Assembly (NCBI RefSeq): GCF_900114055.1
Contig: NZ_FORR01000002.1
Coordinates: 186,001 to 250,000 of the forward strand
DNA: 64,000 nt
Source: Thermoflavimicrobium dichotomicum
Lineage (GTDB): Bacteria; Bacillota; Bacilli; Thermoactinomycetales; Thermoactinomycetaceae
Direction: 5' to 3'
Numbering within the stretch: position 1 is the stretch's first letter; each line of letters begins with the position of its first letter. A program made the translations under genes and the position numbers. The notes beneath the pieces are model-generated. The model worked only from the letters and a program-made list of their open reading frames with translations. It did no database searches and had not been told where the DNA came from. This document shows positions 9,389-18,882 of this stretch, one piece after another.

Positions 9389-9617
9389 TTATTTGTCTGA
9401 TACTTGCTCAATCACATAGCCGCTCGAAAATTCCTCCCAGTCCCATTCATGATCCATTACACTTTGCGTAACCATTTCAAACATTTCCTTTTTAGAACAT
9501 GGACGTATTTGATATTTCCCAGGCACTACACGAATGGCCAATATGTTTTTTTCTTTTTTATCATACTGGCTGTAAGACAGAAGGACATGTATGTTCCCCT
9601 CTCAATGGCGGAATCAT
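9389..9617 (-). pseudogene. Possible frameshifted small gene
   Basis: On the minus strand a coding-like frame of about 50 residues ends at 9389. Dropping one base from the four-base C run at 9596-9599 joins it to an upstream ATG at 9617, giving a coherent 75-aa protein (start MIPPLRGNIHV, end VIEQVSDK) rich in hydrophobic/charged alternation. The ribosome site is weak. I do not recognise the family. It may be a decayed gene or a sequencing/assembly indel. Confidence 0.35.
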
Positions 9618-9790
9618 TTTATCTAACTTTTCAGTAAATCAGGAAAACTTTCATTCGAGTATTTAATTAAACAAAAATATAAGAATATATCTATATGATA
9701 CCATGAAATCATTACGATATGGGAAGATCCAGTTTTATTGTCACATATCGGATTATAAAATATCTTTCCACCTCTCAAACACGAAAACGA

Positions 9791-9861
9791 AGGGAATCAC
9801 ATCTTTCATCCACTTCCGTCTGACAAGAATCGAAAGTAGTCAAGAAAAAATGCGATTCCCT
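9791..9861 (-). terminator. Possible terminator after the 174-aa lipoprotein gene
   Basis: Arms AGGGAATC and GATTCCCT enclose a long loop, and T-rich sequence follows on the minus strand. It lies about 30 nt past the lipoprotein stop. Confidence 0.45.
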
Positions 9862-9892
9862 CTTTATCCAAATCCATCTAATATAGGTTCCC

Positions 9893-10417
9893 TTACTCAA
9901 ACTGTATGCTTTTTACTACTTTTGGCAGATCATCATTAACCATTTTCGTTAACTTTTGAAACTTGTCTTTGACCTCTGCTTTAACATTACCGCTTTTATC
10001 GAAATAATCGGCAGGCGGTTCATTAGATGGCTGATAGGCGATGGTCTGTCCATTTTTGGATGCAATATAGTTCCAAATTTCGCCAAATCCTTTTTTATCC
10101 CATTCCTCTTTTGATGGAATTTGGAAAATACTGATCTTGAAAATAGATGCCTTCCCATTATCAAATTCAAAAGAAATCGTCTCTTTCAATTCTGGAATGG
10201 ATTGATCTTTGCTGACTGGATCCGATTTCACTATAAACAAACCATCCCACTCACTTGGCAACTTCGCAGTGAAATGATGTTTGGTATTTTGATACAAAAT
10301 GTGGTCTTCCTTTTTCGTGATCACATGCTCTGCTTTTGGTACACTTTCCTCTGAGCATGCTACGATCCCTATACTCATCAGACAAATGAAAAGAAGAAGA
10401 CATAATTTCTTCAACAT
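9893..10417 (-). CDS. Putative lipoprotein, 174 aa
   Basis: The protein begins with a basic residue pair, a hydrophobic stretch and a lipobox IVAC with the lipidated Cys at 21, so it should be anchored on the outer face of the membrane. The rest is a soluble domain with a PsbP/photosystem-like pattern (TKHHFTAKLPSEWDG ... FQIPSKEEW), but the family is not certain. GGGGAG precedes the ATG. It is probably monocistronic. No function is assigned. Confidence 0.75.
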   Translation of the reverse strand: MLKKLCLLLFICLMSIGIVACSEESVPKAEHVITKKEDHILYQNTKHHFTAKLPSEWDGLFIVKSDPVSKDQSIPELKETISFEFDNGKASIFKISIFQIPSKEEWDKKGFGEIWNYIASKNGQTIAYQPSNEPPADYFDKSGNVKAEVKDKFQKLTKMVNDDLPKVVKSIQFE

Positions 10418-10648
10418 CCATCTCCCCGCTTTTATTCGTTTCTGTGTCAGATTCCTACTTGCACTGCAACATTCATTTCCAATCCAAAGTCCCCTAAAAA
10501 CAGAACCTGTTTATTCCATTTCTTAAATAACATGCTATAAAACACACAAAGAAATTATATCATCATTTTCTTTTCATAGGATAAAAGCGATTCATTTATC
10601 ATTTTTTTGTTTCATTTATTCCTTTTATTTGAAAATAAATCAAATAAA

Positions 10649-10686
10649 AAACACCTTCCTAATCAAACGATTGGGTGAAGGTGTTT
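10649..10686. terminator. Bidirectional terminator
   Basis: Arms AAACACCTTC (10649-10658) and GAAGGTGTTT (10677-10686) have T-rich sequence on both sides. It ends the 123-aa lipoprotein transcript. The rest of 10418-10739 holds nothing I can support. Confidence 0.85.
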
Positions 10687-10739
10687 CTTCTATGGAGACT
10701 AAATACCCTCAAATAAATTTATGTTGATGTTTTCATCTT

Positions 10740-11099
10740 TTATTGTTTTTGATAATAACATCGATCTTCATCGGGGGAACGTTCAAACTCTTGCATAATT
10801 AATGTATCCCCATCGATCTGGTAGGAAAGCGTACCTTGACCACCACCCAGACCTGTCATGATTCTCCAGAACAATCTGTTATCATCCAAAATTTGATACT
10901 CTGCTTTATATGATTTACCTTTTCTAGTCGTCACAATCATCGTTGAATCATCAAGCACTTCCAATGAATTCAAACAACCACCTTGACCATATTTATATGT
11001 TGTTTTCTGATAAACCCATTTTCCTTCAAGGTCATTCGATCCACATCCTGCCATGAACAATAAAACAGCCAAAGTTAACAGAGAAACCAATGATCTCAT
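10740..11099 (-). CDS. Small lipoprotein, 119 aa
   Basis: I place the start at the ATG at 11099, which follows AAGGAG at good spacing; an upstream ATG at 11126 lacks a site. The N-terminus is a short signal with lipobox FMAGC. The mature part (GKWVYQKTTYKYGQGG ...) looks like a lipocalin-like or DUF-type small beta domain, with two cysteines late in the protein (C-L and RCYY). Function unknown. It precedes a strong terminator and lies downstream of the TetR gene on the same strand. Confidence 0.7.
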   Translation of the reverse strand: MRSLVSLLTLAVLLFMAGCGSNDLEGKWVYQKTTYKYGQGGCLNSLEVLDDSTMIVTTRKGKSYKAEYQILDDNRLFWRIMTGLGGGQGTLSYQIDGDTLIMQEFERSPDEDRCYYQKQ

Positions 11100-11201
11100 A
11101 TTCCCACTCCTTTTCTTGATCAACAAAGGATTTGTAGTGATAATCCATTCAATCGAAACGAGAAATCAGATCGTCCCACTTAGGCTTTTGAATACTATCC
11201 A

Positions 11202-11795
11202 TTATCTTGGAGAACGAATTTGTAACAGTTCTACAAATACTTTGATCGTCTCCATTAGATCAATCCGATCATCGATGTAATGTTGCATATTATAGCCGTT
11301 AAATAAAGCCATTCCCGCAGTCGCCAACGTTCTGGCATCAAGCGGACTGCCTATCAGACCTGCTTTTTTCATTGATTCAAAGTAACGAATAAGGTCCTGT
11401 CGCCATGCTTCCATTTGTTCAGCCAACTCTTGTTGAACTTTGGGCAAGTATTGGCAGGTCATGGCAGAATGTATCAATACAGCAGAAAAACCTTGAGCAT
11501 AAGCCTTGACAACCATGTCAGCGGAAAATTTGATGAAGTCATCGACCAAGTTTCCATCCTCTTTATCCAGTGCGCTTTTTAAATCTTCAAAATAAAAACG
11601 AAACCCATCCTGAAGAACCTTCATCAAGAAATCCTCTTTTGTCGCAAAATGAGCGTAAAAAGCCCCTTTGGACAGGCCCGCTTTTTTTACAATCTGGTCG
11701 ACACTCGTGTTGCTGTAGCCATATTTTGCGAACAGCTCAATTCCCGAATCCACCAGCTTTTGAATGGTACGTTCTGACATTTCGTGTTGTTTCAT
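11202..11795 (-). CDS. TetR/AcrR family transcriptional regulator
   Basis: The 197-aa protein has the TetR helix-turn-helix at residues 8-55 (ELFAKYGYSNTSVDQIVKKAGLSKGAFYAHF) and a helical ligand domain. The ATG at 11795 is chosen because GAGGAG lies 7 nt upstream. Its own promoter carries an imperfect dyad between the -35 and -10 boxes (see 11866-11895), so autorepression is likely. Its target is not obvious; the genes around it are convergent or divergent and uncharacterised. Confidence 0.9.
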   Translation of the reverse strand: MKQHEMSERTIQKLVDSGIELFAKYGYSNTSVDQIVKKAGLSKGAFYAHFATKEDFLMKVLQDGFRFYFEDLKSALDKEDGNLVDDFIKFSADMVVKAYAQGFSAVLIHSAMTCQYLPKVQQELAEQMEAWRQDLIRYFESMKKAGLIGSPLDARTLATAGMALFNGYNMQHYIDDRIDLMETIKVFVELLQIRSPR

Positions 11796-11865
11796 AGATG
11801 CGCTCCTCATATCCATTATTTTCTGAATAGATATATTAATAATAAAATAACAAACTGTTATAATA

Positions 11866-11895
11866 ATTATATACCGACCAGTTGGTTTTTGTAAA
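11866..11895 (-). promoter_or_regulatory. Promoter with overlapping TetR operator
   Basis: Read on the minus strand, TTTACA and TATAAT are separated by 18 bp. The dyad ACCAACTGGTCGGT (11873-11886, 10 of 14 positions symmetric) lies between them, where a bound repressor would block polymerase. Confidence 0.6.
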
Positions 11896-12005
11896 GACTT
11901 TTGTCATAATGATTTAGAAAATTAGAGAAAAATGTAAGATACACCCATAAGAAAGAAGCCAACAAATACACGATTAAAGTGTAAATGCTTCAAGGAGGGA
12001 TTTTC

Positions 12006-12070
12006 ATGTCCAAAAAAAAAGGGTTACGATGAAAAAGGCTTACAATCGCAAAAATTTCCGGAGGTTATGA
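12006..12070 (+). other. Chained tiny frames (or frameshifted leader) before the 349-aa gene
   Basis: AAGGAGGG precedes ATGTCC followed by nine A's. The frame ends after 8 codons at a TGA overlapped by a second ATG. That 13-codon frame ends immediately before the ATG at 12071. Removing one A from the run instead opens a single 41-codon frame starting MSKKKGYDEKGLQSQ. It may be a leader peptide, a small gene with a slippery run, or chance. Confidence 0.3.
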
Positions 12071-13120
12071 ATGCTTCAAACAACCAAAGATCTGATCCAA
12101 CTCTTTCATTCGCAAGATGCAAACACGCCTGATTATCAAGTCGTAAGAGCTTACGTGCGGTTCATTGAACGCTACGGAAGTGTAGCTGATGTAGAACCCC
12201 TGTTTGATCTCTACCTGGAAGACCCCACTGATTTGCGTAGACAATATCTTTTAGAGCCCATTCGTATCCATGGTGACGACACAATGGCGGAAAAAATGTT
12301 TCAAGCCTGTTTCGAGGATGGCCAACTCAAAGAAGAAATGTATGGCGGGATCTTCCACTGTCTTGGTTATTTGGGTTATGAACCTGTAAAACCGATTTTA
12401 TACCAATTGCTGGAACAAGGTGGGCACGCTTTGGGCTTGGATGAATGTTTGGGATTACTTCATTTCTCCTGTGAAGGATATGAAGAAAAGATTGCACAGG
12501 AGATCAGAAATTGCTTGGGAAAAAATCTCTTTCCTGAATTTGTCCCTTCACTTCTTTGTAAAGTCCCAGATCCAGCGTTGATCGATGAAGTTTATGAGTC
12601 GGGAGGGTATTGGGCATCTACCGACTGCAATGGTGGCATGGTGTTGGGGATTGCCCTCTGTGGCGAAAAAGAACGGAATCGATTTAAATCCATTCTTTGG
12701 GACGAGAGGTGGGAAGCAGAGAGCTCCTCTACTGGAACACGCACGTGGGCTTTCGTCGGAATGCAACATCAACAAATTACATTCCGCGAGCTCTTTGAAG
12801 ACATCAAAGAAGCACAGAAACAGGGTTGCAGTCAAAGAGAACTGAAACATCGTTTATACGTTTTGCTTTCGATGCTAGAAATGAAAATTTTCTATGATTA
12901 CCGGCCACTCAAGTTTGGAAAATCCCCTGACGAAAGTTACCAGGATATTTACTTGTCCCTGTTTGATTGGTCGACTCCTCACAAGGATGATTCCATCATT
13001 GGATGGATTTCAGACTACATCGAGGATCGAGACTATATTCAGAGGGAATTCTATCAACTCAGGGACCATCTGGAGTTAAAACTGGAACAGGAAGTCATGT
13101 GGAAATATTTAAGGACATGA
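12071..13120 (+). CDS. Uncharacterised helical-repeat-like protein, 349 aa
   Basis: I do not recognise the family. The N-terminal 200 residues show repeated pairs of helices (AYVRFIERYGSVADVEPLFDL; MYGGIFHCLGYLGYEPVKPIL) that resemble HEAT-like repeats. The protein is acidic, has no signal peptide or membrane segment, and is probably cytosolic. CGGAGGT precedes the ATG. It sits between the divergent TetR gene and the convergent yhbH gene. Confidence 0.75.
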   Translation: MLQTTKDLIQLFHSQDANTPDYQVVRAYVRFIERYGSVADVEPLFDLYLEDPTDLRRQYLLEPIRIHGDDTMAEKMFQACFEDGQLKEEMYGGIFHCLGYLGYEPVKPILYQLLEQGGHALGLDECLGLLHFSCEGYEEKIAQEIRNCLGKNLFPEFVPSLLCKVPDPALIDEVYESGGYWASTDCNGGMVLGIALCGEKERNRFKSILWDERWEAESSSTGTRTWAFVGMQHQQITFRELFEDIKEAQKQGCSQRELKHRLYVLLSMLEMKIFYDYRPLKFGKSPDESYQDIYLSLFDWSTPHKDDSIIGWISDYIEDRDYIQREFYQLRDHLELKLEQEVMWKYLRT

Positions 13121-13169
13121 TTCCTACGTTTGCCCGCCTCTTATTCCAAAATAGCCAGGCACACTAAAA

Positions 13170-13201
13170 AGCTCCGCTTTCCGGATAGGGAAAGCGGAGC
13201 T
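13170..13201. terminator. Terminator between the 349-aa gene and yhbH
   Basis: Perfect 13-bp arms (AGCTCCGCTTTCC and complement) enclose a 6-nt loop. A T5 tract follows on the minus strand, so it best serves yhbH; it may also stop the plus-strand gene. Confidence 0.88.
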
Positions 13202-13206
13202 AGTCT

Positions 13207-14355
13207 TTATCTCACTTCCTGTTTCGTAAAGAAATGCTTCAGCGCTTCATATACTTGACCTTTCTCACGAATCACATAATACATGAATTTGGGATCTTTG
13301 ATATGCCGATAAGCTGTCATCAGCGTACTGTGACGATTATACTGGTTGACTTCTCCATAACCAAACAAATTGCTTCGCTTCATCAATTCTTTGACCAAAC
13401 CGACACAACGTTCGTTGTCAGATGTGAGGTTGTCCCCATCGGAAAAGTGAAAAGGATAAATATTGTATCGATCCGGCGGGTAACGTGAGTCGATGATTTC
13501 CAATGCTTTGCGATAGGCGGAAGAACAAATGGTTCCCCCGCTCTCGCCTTTGGTAAAGAACAGCTCTTCTGTCACTTCTTTCGCCTCAGTATGATGGGCG
13601 ATAAACACGATTTCCACTTTTTCGTATTTGGTTCGCAGGAAGCGTACCATCCAGAAGAAAAAACTGCGGGCAATGTATTTTTCAAAGATGCCCATCGAAC
13701 CACTGGTATCCATCATGGCGATCACAACAGCATTGGAGTGGGGTATCTGCTTTTCTTCCCACGTTTTAAAGCGCAAGTCATCGATGGAAATTTTCACTTT
13801 TCCTTTTTTTCCTTTCAGAGCGTTTCGTTTAATAGCTTCGAGCAAGGTACGTTTTTTGTCGATATTCCCCATAAGGCCTTTTTTCCGCACATCATTAAAC
13901 TGAATATCATCAACCACAAAATTTTCCTGTTCTTTTTGCACCAAATTTGGCAGTTCCAATTCGGAAAAAAGGATATTTTCCAATTCCTCCATGGAAACCT
14001 CTGCTTCATAGTAGTCGAGACCGGCCTGATCACCTGCACCCGGGCCTTTTCCCGGGCCTTTCTGCTCTGCTCCTTCGCGTGCGATCACATCTCCAACTTG
14101 ACTTTTCCCATTTCCTTGTCCTACATGTTTCCCTTTGTTGAAGTTATAGCGGAACCGATACTCTTCCATCGAACGAATCGGAATTTTGACAATCTGCTTA
14201 CCGTCCGACATGATAATGCTCTCTTCCGAGACTAAATCCGGCAGATTCTTGCGAATCGCTTCTTTTACCTTCTCTTGATGCCGCATTTGGTCTTCAAAGC
14301 CCTTACGGTGCAGAGACCAATCTTCCTGGGAAACGATATGGAGGGGGTGTTTCAT
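13207..14355 (-). CDS. yhbH: Sporulation protein YhbH (DUF444)
   Basis: The 382-aa protein has the DUF444 pattern: an N-terminal region, a Gly-rich linker near residues 75-110 ([12 protein letters not shown]) and a von Willebrand-like domain with the metal-site motif MMDTSGSM near 217-224. In Bacillus it is sporulation-associated and linked to PrkA. GGAGGTGA lies before the ATG. It follows prkA by about 35 nt, so they form an operon. The usual third partner, spoVR, is not downstream here. Confidence 0.93.
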   Translation of the reverse strand: MKHPLHIVSQEDWSLHRKGFEDQMRHQEKVKEAIRKNLPDLVSEESIIMSDGKQIVKIPIRSMEEYRFRYNFNKGKHVGQGNGKSQVGDVIAREGAEQKGPGKGPGAGDQAGLDYYEAEVSMEELENILFSELELPNLVQKEQENFVVDDIQFNDVRKKGLMGNIDKKRTLLEAIKRNALKGKKGKVKISIDDLRFKTWEEKQIPHSNAVVIAMMDTSGSMGIFEKYIARSFFFWMVRFLRTKYEKVEIVFIAHHTEAKEVTEELFFTKGESGGTICSSAYRKALEIIDSRYPPDRYNIYPFHFSDGDNLTSDNERCVGLVKELMKRSNLFGYGEVNQYNRHSTLMTAYRHIKDPKFMYYVIREKGQVYEALKHFFTKQEVR

Positions 14356-14390
14356 ACCCAGTTCACCTCCCGTTCTCGTCCGCCAGCCGC

Positions 14391-16289
14391 CTACCGGTTA
14401 AGCAGGCTGCCTACGTAGCGCAGAAGTCCATTGGCACTGGCTGGGGTATAGCCATAATCCTCCACCAAACGTGCAATCACTTCATTGATCTTTTTCAGCT
14501 GATTCTCATCAGGCGTTTTGGTTGATGTGGTAATTTTTACAACATCCTTCAGATCTGCAAACAACTTTTTCTGAATGGCCTCTCTGAGCCGTTCATGGCT
14601 GTTATAGTCAAAACGTTTTCCTTTTCGCGCATACGCAGAAATTCGAATCAAGATCTCTTCCCGGAATGCTTTTTTCGCATTTTCGGAAATGCCAATTTGC
14701 TCTTCGATGGAGCGCATCAATTTTTCATCGGGTTCCATTTCTTCCCCAGTAATCGGATCACGCAATTTGTTCCGGTTACAATAGGCTTCAACATTGTCCA
14801 GATAGTTGTCCATCAGCGTCTTGGCGGACTCTTCATAAGAATAAACAAACGCTTTCTGTACCTCTTTTTTGGCGATTTCGTCGTATTCCTTGCGGGCGAG
14901 GGAAATAAAGTGGAGGTATCTTTCACGTTGTTCTGGTGTAATCGAAGGATGCTGATCCAAACCATCCTTGAGAGCACGTAAAATGTCCAAGGCATTGATA
15001 TAATCGACTTCAGTGCGGATGAGTGCACTCGAGATCCGGTTAATCACATATCGTGGGTCGATACCAGACATTCCTTCATCCAAATGTTCTTTCTTCAACT
15101 CTTCCACATCAATGTCAGTGATACCCTCGATAAATTCGCCATCATAGAGGCGCATTTTCTTGAGCAGATCGACCCCTTGTTTCTTCGACTCTTTCAAACG
15201 GGTAAGGATGGAGAAAATAGCTGCAGTGCGGAGTGAATGAGGTGCAATGTGGATATGGGCGAGGTCACTTTGTTGAATCAGTTTTTTGTAAATTTTCTCT
15301 TCTTCTGATACTTTCAGGTTATAAGGGATCGGCATGACAATGATCCGTGATTGCAATGCTTCATTTTTCTTGTTGCCAATGAACGCTTTGTATTCGGCTT
15401 CATTGGTATGAGCGATAATCAGCTCATCAGCAGAGATCAAGGCAAATCGACCAGCCTTAAAGTTTCCTTCTTGTGTGAGTGAAAGCAGGTTCCACAAGAA
15501 TTTCTCATCAAGTTTGAGCATTTCCTGGAATTCCATCAGACCCCGGTTTGCTTTATTCAGCTCTCCATCAAAACGATACGCACGTGGATCTGACTCTGAT
15601 CCATATTCAGTAATCGTGGCAAAATCCACACTTCCTGTCAAATCTGCAATATCTTGTGATTTGGGGTCAGACGGACTAAAGGTTCCAATTCCAACACGAT
15701 CATCTTCAGAAAACAGAATCCGCTCAACAGGTACATCTTCAATGCGACCATCATACTCTTCTTTCAAGCGGAAGCGACAAGCCGGACACAGATTTCCTTC
15801 GATCCGTACTCCCAGCTCTTTTTCTGCCTCAGGCCGCAGTTCATGAGGTATCAGGTTTAACGGCTCTTCATGCATCGGACATCCTTTAATCGCATATACT
15901 GCGCCTTCGTCCGTCCGTGAATACTCTTCCAATCCTTTTTTCAGCAGAGTCACAATTGTTGATTTTCCTCCACTGACCGGTCCCATCAACAACAGAACCC
16001 GTTTTCGAACATCGAGACGACGAGCCGCTGAATGGAAGTATTCTTCCACCAGGCGCTCAATGGCCTGATCCAGGCCAAACAGTTCTTTACTAAAGAACAG
16101 ATACTTTTTATTTCCTTGAGAATCAACTTCTATTCCAGCTCGAGCAATCATATTATATATTCTAGAATGAGCTGTCTGCGCAATTTGGGGATTTTTTTTC
16201 ACCAGCTCAAGATAGTCTGCGAACGTCCCTTCCCATTTCAATCTTTCTTCGCTTTCACGATATTCGGCCAAACGTTTTAAGATGCTCAT
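14391..16289 (-). CDS. prkA: Serine protein kinase PrkA
   Basis: The 632-aa protein has the N-terminal AAA domain with P-loop GPVSGGKST near residues 100-108 and the C-terminal PrkA kinase domain, matching the family's usual ~631 aa. The start at 16289 is chosen because GGAGG lies directly upstream and MSILKRL is the conserved family N-terminus; an upstream start at 16364 adds residues with no homology. Family members act in sporulation and stress; recent work describes Lon-like protease activity. Operon with yhbH. Confidence 0.95.
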   Translation of the reverse strand: MSILKRLAEYRESEERLKWEGTFADYLELVKKNPQIAQTAHSRIYNMIARAGIEVDSQGNKKYLFFSKELFGLDQAIERLVEEYFHSAARRLDVRKRVLLLMGPVSGGKSTIVTLLKKGLEEYSRTDEGAVYAIKGCPMHEEPLNLIPHELRPEAEKELGVRIEGNLCPACRFRLKEEYDGRIEDVPVERILFSEDDRVGIGTFSPSDPKSQDIADLTGSVDFATITEYGSESDPRAYRFDGELNKANRGLMEFQEMLKLDEKFLWNLLSLTQEGNFKAGRFALISADELIIAHTNEAEYKAFIGNKKNEALQSRIIVMPIPYNLKVSEEEKIYKKLIQQSDLAHIHIAPHSLRTAAIFSILTRLKESKKQGVDLLKKMRLYDGEFIEGITDIDVEELKKEHLDEGMSGIDPRYVINRISSALIRTEVDYINALDILRALKDGLDQHPSITPEQRERYLHFISLARKEYDEIAKKEVQKAFVYSYEESAKTLMDNYLDNVEAYCNRNKLRDPITGEEMEPDEKLMRSIEEQIGISENAKKAFREEILIRISAYARKGKRFDYNSHERLREAIQKKLFADLKDVVKITTSTKTPDENQLKKINEVIARLVEDYGYTPASANGLLRYVGSLLNR

Positions 16290-16764
16290 GGAAGCCTCCT
16301 CTCCCTTAGTCCAACCTCTCAAATAGCAAACCATAAACATCCTTCTGTTAAATAGATTCCCCATATGAACCAGTTAAAAGCATCAAAAATGATAAAAAAG
16401 CAAATTTTCAATTGGATTTGGATTCATTGGGAGGATTGCTGCGGGAGTATCCAGAGATGGGAGAATAGAATGGAAGGTAGAGAGGGAACTAAGGCTTATC
16501 CAATAATCGCACACGTCGACAACCGAAGACAGTCACTTTTACACATTCTACTATTAGCAAGTTAAAGAATGGAGATAAATAGATACAGGGACTGCCTTTA
16601 GTTGCTTCAAAGGAGTTCCTGCAAACATCGATAGGCCCTTATACGTGTCATATCTTCATTTCAAGTCAAACCAAAGTGATTTTCATTCCAAATTCAAATC
16701 CATAACAGGTTTCGCAAATCCATTTTCAGGAAACGACATGTTTGATCAAAAAATACTTATTAAT

Positions 16765-16881
16765 TTATGTATTAATATTATACAATAACCAGAATACTAA
16801 TACAATAAAAATCAATAAAAAAGATAAAATATTCCATCGTACAATATCTAGCTTAAGACCCAAAATCCAGAATCCATTCAC
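16765..16881 (-). CDS. Possible 38-aa single-helix peptide
   Basis: A GTG-initiated frame gives a short polar N-terminus, then one strong hydrophobic helix (ILSFLLIFIVLVFWLLY). No ribosome site is visible, so support is only the protein-like composition. Confidence 0.22.
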   Translation of the reverse strand: MNGFWILGLKLDIVRWNILSFLLIFIVLVFWLLYNINT

Positions 16882-17017
16882 AAGTCTAAAGAACTATTAA
16901 TTGGTATTGACATCCTCTAAGTGTAAAATATTTAAACGTCAGCAAACTTCTCATCGACCACACTGCGTTCACCATCAGAGGGATGAAAAAGGTGTTCTGT
17001 TTTCCATAAAGCGAAGG

Positions 17018-17073
17018 GATGGGTTCCTTGACTGTGATGGTTCAGAGTCGTCACAGAAGAAGGAACCCATCCG
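17018..17073. other. Long inverted repeat near the HAD gene
   Basis: Arms GATGGGTTCCTT and AAGGAACCCATC extend inward through TGTGA / TCACA around a GGTTCAGAGTC centre. It has no T-run, so it is not a normal terminator. It lies downstream of the HAD gene's 3' end. Confidence 0.55.
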
Positions 17074-17145
17074 AAGCGCGGGAGAAACGTATCCATATTT
17101 TCAGGTCTCGCCTTTTCCCTCTTGGAAATAGGCTTGTCTTTCTAT

Positions 17146-17871
17146 TTACACAGAACAAAAAATGCCCGTTTGCTCTCTGATCGCTGCCAACAGATCAGCC
17201 AAGCTTCCTTCTTGATCCACACGATACACAGGCTTTCCGCGGTCAATTCGGTTTGTTGTAACCCAGAATGTCTTCATTCCCAATGTTGAAGCAACCATAT
17301 CTTCTTGCATATCATTTCCGATCATCACACATTCATTTGGCTTTACACCAATCCGTTCAACTATCTCCAGGTAATATTCTGGATGCGGTTTGCAAAAATG
17401 TGTTTCTTCGTATACAGTTACCCAGGCAAAAGGAAAATCATGGATACCAGCCCAGCGTAAACGCTCCAATATAGCCGCTTTTGGAAAAACGGGATTTGTC
17501 GCTACCACGACTTTATATCCCTGATCCATAGCGGCTTGTACAACTTGGCGCGCCAAAGGTTCAAAACCCGCATGTTCTTTTAATGTTGGAAAGGTATCCC
17601 GATAGAAACGATCAACGTCATCGGCGATCCTTTCCCATGCAACGCCAGATTCTTTGCTAAATGCCTGTTCAAATACTTCTTTGTTCGTTTTTTCTTTCTC
17701 TTTATTTTCAATCATGGCTGCCGTTGCTTTAAACAGCATTTTGACAAACTTCTCTGGTGGAATGACATGAGCCATTTCCGGGGCCAAAGCTTTCGTATAT
17801 TGATCGACAAATTGTTCTGTATCCATCGGCAGGAGTGTCCCGTCTAAATCAAATAGTAATGCTTTGATCAT
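17146..17871 (-). CDS. HAD-superfamily hydrolase
   Basis: The 241-aa protein has the four HAD motifs: FDLDGTLL with Asp8 as nucleophile and Asp10 as acid/base, VVVATNP (motif II Thr), CKPHPEYY (motif III Lys) and MIGNDMQED (motif IV). A helical cap lies between motifs I and II (class I). The substrate is unknown; phosphoglycolate-like and nucleotidase activities are common in such proteins. GAGGAAAG precedes the ATG. It follows the MTA-phosphorylase-type gene on the same strand after about 100 nt. Confidence 0.9.
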   Translation of the reverse strand: MIKALLFDLDGTLLPMDTEQFVDQYTKALAPEMAHVIPPEKFVKMLFKATAAMIENKEKEKTNKEVFEQAFSKESGVAWERIADDVDRFYRDTFPTLKEHAGFEPLARQVVQAAMDQGYKVVVATNPVFPKAAILERLRWAGIHDFPFAWVTVYEETHFCKPHPEYYLEIVERIGVKPNECVMIGNDMQEDMVASTLGMKTFWVTTNRIDRGKPVYRVDQEGSLADLLAAIREQTGIFCSV

Positions 17872-17967
17872 AAGCTTTCCTCTTTTCCACCCAATTCTCT
17901 ATCTTTCTCTTACAATTGATTCGGTTTCTTTCTCCATCTTTTCATTCCATCAATGAAATCGGTCCAT

Positions 17968-18819
17968 TTACTCTTCAAAGTAATTTTTCAGCAATGTTTC
18001 TTTTCTCAGTGACAAACATGAACATTGGTCTTGACTGGCATCAATGCGATATAAGCTGTCAAGTAAAATATGACCAATCGTTTTTGACTCATTGTAGAAA
18101 ATGTCTTTCAAATCTTTATGCTCCCAATCGCGAATAATTCCTTCCGCATAATTCACAACCATATAGATTCCCGCATAACAAGCCCCGATCTCCCGCGCCA
18201 AATAGACTTCAGGAGTAATACTTTGTCCAACAATATCGGCAAACCAGGTGCGAAACATTTGCACTTCAGCTCGACTCTCAAAATGTCTGCCATCCGTATT
18301 CACATAAATTCCTCTTTTATATACATGTCTACCTTCTGGAAACACCCGTTCACGCGCTGTTTGGTATAATGCCTCAGCTTGAGTTGGACAGATGGGATCA
18401 CGCATAACCAGAAGATAGGGACTGTCAAAACCAACATCTTGGCGCATAGAGTGGTCGATATAATCATTGGGAATGACCAAATCACGCAACTCTAATAGAT
18501 GGTTGATCGCTCCCACGCCACCTTCGACAAAAATTTTCTTGACACCCGCTTGTTGGAACACCCAAAACACCTGCCTGGAAGCATCGCCACGGCTTACCAC
18601 TCCTGGTCGCCAACCATGCATCCGACAAGTAAGAACTTCCTTTTCTCCCACCCGAATCAGCTTAAAGCTGGGGCTTTCACCATAAGGTGTTTGGAAGACC
18701 AGACCTTTTTGCAACACTTCTGTATCTTCACGTTCCAAATCCTCTGGAAAGCGAATGGAAAACGTACTCGATCCTCCAATGATGGCATAGTCCACTTTTG
18801 GTATCATGTTTGCTGCCAC
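17968..18819 (-). CDS. Methylthioadenosine/purine nucleoside phosphorylase family (MtnP-like)
   Basis: The 283-aa protein belongs to the trimeric PNP/MTAP family: YAIIGGSSTFS near the N-terminus, TPYGESPSF, RMHGW and VEGGVGAINHLLELRDLVIPNDYID. This supports phosphorolysis of MTA or another 6-oxo/6-amino purine nucleoside. It differs from canonical MtnP in some stretches (GGSS for GGSG), and the long C-terminal tail is cysteine-rich, so the substrate is not certain. The GTG start at 18819 follows AAGGAGG; an adjacent ATG is out of frame. Its role would join that of mtnK in methionine salvage. Confidence 0.8.
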   Translation of the reverse strand: MAANMIPKVDYAIIGGSSTFSIRFPEDLEREDTEVLQKGLVFQTPYGESPSFKLIRVGEKEVLTCRMHGWRPGVVSRGDASRQVFWVFQQAGVKKIFVEGGVGAINHLLELRDLVIPNDYIDHSMRQDVGFDSPYLLVMRDPICPTQAEALYQTARERVFPEGRHVYKRGIYVNTDGRHFESRAEVQMFRTWFADIVGQSITPEVYLAREIGACYAGIYMVVNYAEGIIRDWEHKDLKDIFYNESKTIGHILLDSLYRIDASQDQCSCLSLRKETLLKNYFEE

Positions 18820-18882
18820 ATTAAACCCTCCTTTGATCCTACAAGCTATTCCAAAACTTCATACGCAACTAACGTATAAAAA

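Larger units (their letters stand above)
16290..17145. other. 856-bp gene-poor region upstream of prkA
   Basis: The region holds no convincing long gene. It contains an A+T-rich stretch (16740-16900), one possible 38-aa membrane peptide (separate entry) and a long hairpin at 17018-17073 (separate entry). prkA transcription should start in the 16300-16500 part, but I cannot name the sigma factor with confidence. Confidence 0.6.

Noticed and set aside
16365-16565. 66-aa plus-strand frame upstream of prkA
   Set aside because: No convincing ribosome site and a composition unlike a protein.
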